From: an uncultured Gemmatimonadaceae bacterium
Lineage (GTDB): Bacteria; Gemmatimonadota; Gemmatimonadetes; Gemmatimonadales; Gemmatimonadaceae
Reading direction: 5' to 3'
DNA: 10,763 bases
NCBI GenBank assembly: GCA_955652265.1
Contig: CATPBD010000234.1
Coordinates: 1 to 10,763 of the forward strand
In this document: piece by piece, positions 7,143-10,763 of the stretch
Layout: every line of letters begins with the position of its first letter
Numbering within the stretch: position 1 is the stretch's first letter
Program-made: the position numbers and the translations under genes
The notes under the pieces: model-generated
The model's database searches: none
What the model was told of the DNA's origin: nothing
Seen by the model: only the letters and a program-made list of their open reading frames with translations

Positions 7143-7439
7143 GCTCGTATGCTAAACGCACCCGGCTATTTGCGCGAGTTCATCACTGCTCGCTTTTTAG
7201 GCCATCCTGCGTTCTCGAGATTGTCGCCGGTCAGTCGGGCGAGGGTGTCTGCTCGGGACGGCTAGCTCGCTTACACGCTGCGAGCCTCGGTCTGCCCGAC
7301 GAGCGGGGGGCGGGTGCCCGCTTGCGGGCAGCGGCAGCTCGAGTCTCTTGCCACGCGAGACGCCGCCCTGCGCGGACACCCCCCCCCGCTGACCCCGCGC
7401 GATGAACTAAGAGAATCGGCACCACGATGCCCAACTGCC
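7143..7439. other. GC-rich intergenic region with inverted repeats, no gene seen
   Basis: No convincing coding frame exists here: the open frames are low-complexity Arg/Ala/Pro-rich shadows. The minus strand must hold the promoter of the AI-2E-type gene; TAGCAT at 7152-7157 is a weak -10 candidate close to its ATG. Structured pieces include TGCCCGC (7315-7321) facing GCGGGCA (7324-7330), GTCTC (7343-7347) facing GAGAC (7357-7361), and a run of C residues near 7379-7387. A structured RNA is possible but no known family was recognised. Confidence 0.5.
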
Positions 7440-7467
7440 TTGACCTGACAAATCCGTTCGCTAGGTT
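7440..7467 (+). promoter_or_regulatory. Candidate sigma-70-type promoter of the leader/ATP-grasp operon
   Basis: TTGACC (7440-7445) matches the -35 consensus at five of six bases. After a 16-base spacer comes TAGGTT (7462-7467), a partial -10 match. Transcription would start near 7474, leaving a leader of about 190 bases before the ATP-grasp start codon, and would place the ATG at 7476 almost at the RNA 5' end. Confidence 0.45.
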
Positions 7468-7475
7468 GAACCAAC

Positions 7476-7577
7476 ATGGTACACGCGCGCCGAATGCTTA
7501 TGTGTTATCGCGGACCTCGCGGCAACGGAGAGACGCTGAGCACGTCGTGCGCATACCAAACGATATTGCACAGCTAA
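7476..7577 (+). CDS. Possible 33-codon leader peptide (uORF)
   Basis: ATG at 7476 opens a 33-aa frame ending with TAA at 7575-7577, just at the foot of the GAAA hairpin. There is no Shine-Dalgarno site, but the predicted transcript start lies about two bases upstream, so it could be translated leaderless. Codons 7-11 read Met-Leu-Met-Cys-Tyr, and a second Cys codon lies at 7548-7550. The possible antiterminator strand (7526-7536) falls inside the ORF, seven codons beyond the first Cys codon, a spacing that would suit ribosome stalling. Open frames of this size occur by chance in GC-rich DNA, so support is low without conservation. Confidence 0.25.
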   Translation: MVHARRMLMCYRGPRGNGETLSTSCAYQTILHS

Positions 7578-7603
7578 GAGCGAAAGCTCTCGCAGCCCAA
7601 CAG

Positions 7604-7636
7604 AGGCCGCGTCTCTTCCGAGATGCGGCCTTTTTT
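7604..7636 (+). terminator. Intrinsic terminator 29 bases before the ATP-grasp start
   Basis: Arms AGGCCGCGTCTC (7604-7615) and GAGATGCGGCCT (7620-7631) form a 12-bp stem with one G-T wobble and the loop TTCC. Counting the closing T, six T residues follow from 7631 to 7636. This is a very strong rho-independent terminator on the plus strand. No protein gene on the plus strand ends before it, so it must stop a leader transcript or a small RNA. Confidence 0.9.
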
Positions 7637-7665
7637 CTCTTTCAGCGATGTCACGGAGACATTCG

Positions 7666-8655
7666 ATGCCCGCAACACCCGATGGACCGATTGCGATCTA
7701 CTACGAGCACCCAGAATGGTTCAGGCCGCTCTTCGCCGAGTTGGATCGAAGGGAAATACCGTACGTGCGCATCGATGCATCGGCGCACTCCTACGATCCG
7801 TCAGAAACTGAATCGCCGTACTCCCTCGTCTTCAACCGCGCGAGTCCCTCGGCGTACCTGCGCGGGCACCAGCAGGTGACCTTTCACACGCTGAGCTGGC
7901 TGCGTCACCTCGAGCGGATCAGAGTCCCGCTGGTAAACGGCCCCGGCTCATACCAGATGGAGATCTCGAAGGCACTCCAGCTCGAGGTGCTGGAGCAGCT
8001 CGGCCTCCCATACCCGCGGGCCCGCGTGATCAACAATGCCGCGCTCGCTCCCGAGGCCGCGCGCGATTTGCGATTCCCCGTCGTCGTGAAGGCGAACATC
8101 GGCGGTAGCGGCGCCGGCATCACGCGCTTCGACAACGCGGAGTCACTCGCAGCCGCCGCCAGCGTGGGGTTGATCGATCTTGGAGTTGATCACACGGCGC
8201 TCGTTCAGGAGCTGGCGCCGCTGCGCGGTGCGCACATCACACGCGTCGAGGTACTCGACGGGAAGTTCCTCTACGCAATCAACGTCTATCCAGCGGAGAA
8301 TTCCTTCAACTTATGCCCCGCCGATGTCTGTCAGACCACGGACGGCCAGCAGCTTTCCCGGAGCGCGTGCGCGGTTGACGCGCCAACGAACGGAATGCGC
8401 GTCGAGCGAAACAGTCCGCCTACTGAAATCGTTCGCGAGGTGGAACAGATCGCCAGGCACGTCGAGCTCGACGTCGGCGGAATCGAGTATCTCGTTGATG
8501 ATCGGGACGGGCAGCACTACTTCTACGACATCAACGCCCTTTCCAACTTCGTCGCCGATCCGAGAACCGTCATCGGGTTCGATCCCTTCGAGCGCCTCGT
8601 CGACTATCTCGTTGCGAGAACGAGAGTGCTCTCTCCCGCAGGTTTCGCCCAATGA
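7666..8655 (+). CDS. ATP-grasp domain ligase-like protein (RimK/glutathione-synthetase type)
   Basis: The product is 329 aa from ATG 7666, which has GGAGA at 7655-7659. ATG 7648 in the same frame would need a ribosome site inside the terminator T-tract. A pre-ATP-grasp region (about 8-95) contains 'LVFNRASPS' and 'PLVNGPGSYQMEISKA', as in RimK-type proteins. Residues 138-152 (PVVVKANIGGSGAGI) are the ATP-binding Lys/Gly-rich loop, and 'LVQELAP' (179-185) is the hinge that contacts adenine. Metal-binding residues are likely Glu274 and Asp288/Asn290 in FYDINALSNF. Such enzymes join a carboxylate to an amine or thiol through an acyl phosphate; the substrates are unknown here. Its end overlaps the monooxygenase gene by ATGA, so the two are probably translationally coupled. 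Cys217, Cys222 and Cys235 may be noteworthy. The fold is confident, the reaction is not. Confidence 0.85.
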   Translation: MPATPDGPIAIYYEHPEWFRPLFAELDRREIPYVRIDASAHSYDPSETESPYSLVFNRASPSAYLRGHQQVTFHTLSWLRHLERIRVPLVNGPGSYQMEISKALQLEVLEQLGLPYPRARVINNAALAPEAARDLRFPVVVKANIGGSGAGITRFDNAESLAAAASVGLIDLGVDHTALVQELAPLRGAHITRVEVLDGKFLYAINVYPAENSFNLCPADVCQTTDGQQLSRSACAVDAPTNGMRVERNSPPTEIVREVEQIARHVELDVGGIEYLVDDRDGQHYFYDINALSNFVADPRTVIGFDPFERLVDYLVARTRVLSPAGFAQ

Positions 8656-9692
8656 GATACGGATACTGGCTCCCGGTGTTCGGCGGATGGCTGCGCAACG
8701 TCCCCGACGAAGGAATGAGCGCGACGTGGGAGTACGTGAAGCGGCTCGCGCAACGCAGCGAGCAGATCGGCTACGACATCACCCTCATCGCCGAGCTGTT
8801 CATGAACGACATCAAGGGAATCGATGCGGACTCTCTCGAAGCGTGGTCGACTGCCGCGGCGCTCGCCGCCGTTACCGAAAAGCTCGAATTGATGGTTGCC
8901 GTCCGCCCGACGTTTCACGAGCCCGCCATTTTCGCTAAGCAAGCCGCTAACATCGACCGCATCTCGGGCGGCCGCCTCGCGCTCAACGTCGTGTCCTCGT
9001 GGTGGAAGGACGAAGCCAGGCGGTATGGGATCAACTTCGAGGAGCACGACGACCGCTACGCGCGCACCGACGAGTGGCTGCGGATCGTGAACGGGGTGTG
9101 GAGCGAGTCGCGCTTCAGCCATGCCAGCCACCACTACAAGGTCGAGGAAACGATCCTCGAGCCCAAACCGCTGCGCCGTCCACGCCCGACGATCTATGCT
9201 GGAGGCGAGAGCCCAGCGGCGAAGGAGCTGATCTCGCGCGCGTGCGATGCTTACGTGATGCACGGCGATCCGCCGGAACGTGTGGCGCCCAAGATCGCCG
9301 ACATGGCTGCCCGTCGCGAAAGAATCGGCCTGGGTCCGATGCAGTACGGCGTCGCGGCGTATGCGATCGTTCGCGATACGGAGGGCGAAGCGCGCCAGGA
9401 GCTCGCGCGCATCACCAACGTGCAGCCAGGCTCGCCCGGGTACCACAATTATCAGGATTGGATTTCGCACACCGCGCTCGACCAGCAGGTGAGTCTCGAG
9501 GATTACTCGGTATCAAATCGCGGACTGAGGGCGGGACTGGTAGGGACTCCCGAACAAGTGGCGGACAGAATCCGCGAGCTGGAGGCTGTGGGTGTGGATC
9601 TTCTGCTACTCCAGTTCAGTCCGCAGCTCGAGGAGATGGAGAGGTTCTCGGAGTCGGTCATGCCCTTGGTCGAGACCGCGGCCGTCGGCTAA
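8652..9692 (+). CDS. LLM-class flavin-dependent monooxygenase, SsuD/SfnG-like
   Basis: The product is 346 aa, the usual length for bacterial-luciferase-like (LLM) enzymes. Residues 1-12 give the first barrel strand (YGYWLPVFGG). Residues 80-114 (VAVRPTFHEP, then AANIDRISGGRLALNVV) and 131-143 (EHDDRYARTDEWL) closely resemble SsuD (alkanesulfonate monooxygenase) and SfnG (dimethylsulfone monooxygenase). 'YAGGESPAAKELI' (182-194) matches the phosphate-binding part for FMN, and 'GLVGTPEQVADRI' (295-307) is the common C-terminal element. These enzymes use reduced FMN and oxygen. By eye, the site of E. coli SsuD Cys54 is Ala here (around residue 59), so the substrate may differ. A partner flavin reductase is not in the window. 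It is joined to the ATP-grasp gene by ATGA; its TAA overlaps the stop of the convergent regulator gene. Confidence 0.88.
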   Translation: MRYGYWLPVFGGWLRNVPDEGMSATWEYVKRLAQRSEQIGYDITLIAELFMNDIKGIDADSLEAWSTAAALAAVTEKLELMVAVRPTFHEPAIFAKQAANIDRISGGRLALNVVSSWWKDEARRYGINFEEHDDRYARTDEWLRIVNGVWSESRFSHASHHYKVEETILEPKPLRRPRPTIYAGGESPAAKELISRACDAYVMHGDPPERVAPKIADMAARRERIGLGPMQYGVAAYAIVRDTEGEARQELARITNVQPGSPGYHNYQDWISHTALDQQVSLEDYSVSNRGLRAGLVGTPEQVADRIRELEAVGVDLLLLQFSPQLEEMERFSESVMPLVETAAVG

Positions 9693-10450
9693 GCCATGAC
9701 CTTCGCTTGCCTCTCCCGTATGGTGCGATAGCACTCACACGCCGCTTTCTCGAGTCCGGCGCGGTTCACTACCGTGATGTTCCCGCGACCGTGCGCGATC
9801 AGGCCAGCCTTCTCGAGGATTCCCATCGCCACGGTCACGCCCGGCCGCCGAACACCAAGCATCTCGGCCAGGAATTCCTGTGTCAGGTCGAAGCGGTCGC
9901 GGCCGACGCGGTCCTGCGACATGAGCAGCCACCGCGCGCAACGCTGCTCGATGACGTGCAGCCGGTTGCAGGCGGCGGATTGGGCCACAGTCTCGAAAAC
10001 GAACTCGCTGTAGCGGTGCAGTAGTCGGCGAAGACCCGCGCATTCCTGCGCCAGGTCGCGAAAATCCTTGGCCGTCACTCGTCGCGACGTACCGCTGATC
10101 TGGCCGCAGCCTTTGTGCTTCGACGTCTCGACCCCGTGAAAAATCGGAATCCCCGAGAATCCATCGTTGCCAATCGTCATGGCCTCGACCTGGTCGCCAT
10201 CCTCCATCACAGTGACAAGCGAGACCACGCAGTCTTCGGGAAAGTAAGCATACTCGAGCTTTTCTTCGGGCTGGAACAGGATCTCCTGCGACTTCACCTG
10301 CACCACTTCGCTACGTTCGACCAGCGCAGCACGCTCGGCCGCGGGAAGAAGCTTGAGAATCTTGTTGCGGATGGCACCATCCGATCGGCTGGTCGCCGAG
10401 GGCCCCTGCGCCGCGGCGCGGGTCGGGGAATGGATCGACATAGCTGACAT
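9689..10450 (-). CDS. Crp/Fnr-family transcriptional regulator
   Basis: The product is 253 aa. The cyclic-nucleotide-binding-like sensor domain occupies about 30-150. The long dimer helix is at about 140-178, and the Crp-type winged helix-turn-helix is at 188-230 (FDLTQEFLAEMLGVRRPGVT, then 'LEKAGLI' and 'GRGNITVVNRAGLE'). The Arg/Glu pattern for cAMP phosphate is not evident, and the Cys residues (74, 115, 137, 161, 171, 238, 240) do not form an Fnr-like N-terminal iron-sulfur cluster motif, so the signal is unknown. ATG 10441 in the same frame (giving 250 aa) has slightly better spacing to a GAG and may be the true start. The gene converges on the monooxygenase gene; the two stop codons share the bases CTAA (9689-9692). 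Its targets are not shown by the sequence. Confidence 0.88.
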   Translation of the reverse strand: MSAMSIHSPTRAAAQGPSATSRSDGAIRNKILKLLPAAERAALVERSEVVQVKSQEILFQPEEKLEYAYFPEDCVVSLVTVMEDGDQVEAMTIGNDGFSGIPIFHGVETSKHKGCGQISGTSRRVTAKDFRDLAQECAGLRRLLHRYSEFVFETVAQSAACNRLHVIEQRCARWLLMSQDRVGRDRFDLTQEFLAEMLGVRRPGVTVAMGILEKAGLIAHGRGNITVVNRAGLEKAACECYRTIRERQAKVMA

Positions 10451-10732
10451 CTCGGTCCAGTAGTGCGTCCCCAGGCGGACGCGTTACACGTATTCTTTAT
10501 CCGCGAGCCTGGGTGGTGCAGCGCGCGGCTCTCAAGTATGATCGCATGTTTAGCAAATAGCGAACCGGCCTGGTTTTCTGTCTCTGGTCCGACTCCAAGT
10601 CGCCGAAAAACCCTCCTCGCCAGACGTCGGGGAGGGCCGTCCCCTTACGTGTTATCTTGGGGGGGTTAAAACAGTCATTTATGACGGCCTGCCATCTATA
10701 GAGCAGCAGGAGAGATCGCCCCACCGGAAGCC
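10451..10732. other. Intergenic region between the Crp/Fnr gene and a possible divergent gene
   Basis: These 282 bases hold the upstream region of the minus-strand regulator and probably of a plus-strand gene. Visible elements are a small hairpin CGACT-CCA-AGTCG (10590-10602), a terminator-like hairpin (10606-10636), a run of seven G residues (10659-10665 area) and the inverted repeat GTCAT-TT-ATGAC (10674-10685). TATAGA near 10697 is a possible plus-strand -10, with no clear -35. No credible gene lies inside. Confidence 0.5.
10606..10636 (-). terminator. Terminator-like hairpin upstream of the Crp/Fnr gene
   Basis: On the minus strand CCCTCC (10636-10631) pairs with GGAGGG (10616-10611), with a further two pairs after one mismatch and a loop of about eight bases, followed by five T residues (10610-10606). 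It lies about 155 bases upstream of the regulator start, where no minus-strand gene is seen ending, so it may be a leader attenuator, may end a small RNA, or may block antisense transcription. Confidence 0.45.
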
Positions 10733-10763
10733 ATGACGACACCTGCTGACCCACAGACCAACG
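10733..10763 (+). CDS. Possible start of a plus-strand gene running off the window
   Basis: ATG at 10733 begins an open frame reading MTTPADPQTN up to the window edge. A GGAA four or five bases upstream and AGGAGAG at 10709-10715 are possible but badly spaced ribosome sites. Ten codons are too few to identify a family or to be sure it is a gene. Confidence 0.3.
   Translation, partial: MTTPADPQTN

Larger units (their letters stand above)
7474..7636 (+). promoter_or_regulatory. Putative transcription-attenuation leader (attenuator or riboswitch candidate)
   Basis: This segment lies between the candidate promoter and the ATP-grasp gene. In order it holds a 33-codon ORF, a GAAA-tetraloop hairpin (stem AGAGC 7577-7581 with GCTCT 7586-7590, extendable by GCT 7573-7575 with AGC 7594-7596) and an intrinsic terminator (7604-7636). 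CGG-AGAGACGC at 7526-7536 can pair with 7609-7620 (GCGTCTCT, one bulged T, CCG). That pairing would use the 5' arm of the terminator, so the two structures exclude each other, as in an antiterminator/terminator switch. No known riboswitch family was recognised by eye. Control of the downstream operon is inferred. Confidence 0.5.

Noticed and set aside
7648..7665. Earlier ATG for the ATP-grasp gene
   Set aside because: Its ribosome site would fall in the terminator T-tract, while ATG 7666 has a well-placed GGAGA.
7143..7665. CRISPR array, tRNA or SRP/RNase P RNA in the largest gap
   Set aside because: There are no regularly spaced direct repeats, no T-loop signature and none of the conserved core motifs of those RNAs.
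7427..7879. Long plus-strand frame covering the leader and the start of the ATP-grasp gene
   Set aside because: It runs through the terminator hairpin and then overlaps a much better supported gene in another frame; its translation has no recognisable family.
8604..9470. Long antisense frame (288 codons) across the monooxygenase gene
   Set aside because: It is a GC-rich shadow frame of a clearly recognised gene; its Arg/Asp/Val-rich translation resembles no family.
10497..10754. Minus-strand 85-codon frame upstream of the Crp/Fnr gene
   Set aside because: No signal, no known domain and no ribosome site, and it runs through a terminator-like hairpin; probably chance.

Overview
The window most likely comes from a member of the Gemmatimonadota or a near relative. 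This is inferred from the gene mix and is not proven. DNA is GC-rich. Envelope genes typical of a Gram-negative cell occur together: a SusC/SusD outer-membrane pair, two lipoproteins, TonB and TolB. No rRNA, tRNA, CRISPR array, transposase or insertion sequence was seen.

Layout. (1) Bases 1-2382, plus strand: the 3' end of a SusC/RagA-type TonB-dependent receptor, a complete SusD/RagB-like lipoprotein and a DUF4397 lipoprotein, packed as one operon for nutrient uptake at the outer membrane. (2) Bases 2396-4897, minus strand: tonB followed by tolB, separated by a hairpin terminator. TolB carries an unusual charged insertion of about 100 residues with repeated (R/Q)DS motifs. A near-perfect 38-bp palindrome lies in its 3' coding end. 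(3) Bases 5069-7142, minus strand: a secreted protein resembling surface-adhesin protein E, with a strong terminator, and an AI-2E/PerM-type membrane protein with a low-complexity extracytoplasmic insert. (4) Bases 7143-7665: a 523-base gap. Its right half looks like a compact regulatory leader: candidate promoter, possible leaderless 33-codon ORF, GAAA-capped hairpin, possible antiterminator and a textbook intrinsic terminator ending 29 bases before the next start codon. (5) Bases 7666-9692, plus strand: a two-gene operon with ATGA overlap, encoding an ATP-grasp ligase-like protein and an SsuD/SfnG-like flavin-dependent monooxygenase. (6) Bases 9689-10450, minus strand: a Crp/Fnr-type regulator whose stop codon overlaps the monooxygenase stop. 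(7) Bases 10451-10763: a regulatory gap and possibly the first ten codons of another plus-strand gene.

How the parts fit. TonB would energise receptors such as the SusC protein, and TolB belongs to the Tol-Pal envelope system. The most interesting unit is the leader plus the ATP-grasp/monooxygenase operon. The monooxygenase family often releases sulfite from sulfonates or oxidises sulfones. The leader ORF contains Met-Leu-Met-Cys just before a possible antiterminator strand. This suggests, but does not prove, transcription attenuation driven by shortage of sulfur amino acids; a small-molecule riboswitch is the main alternative.
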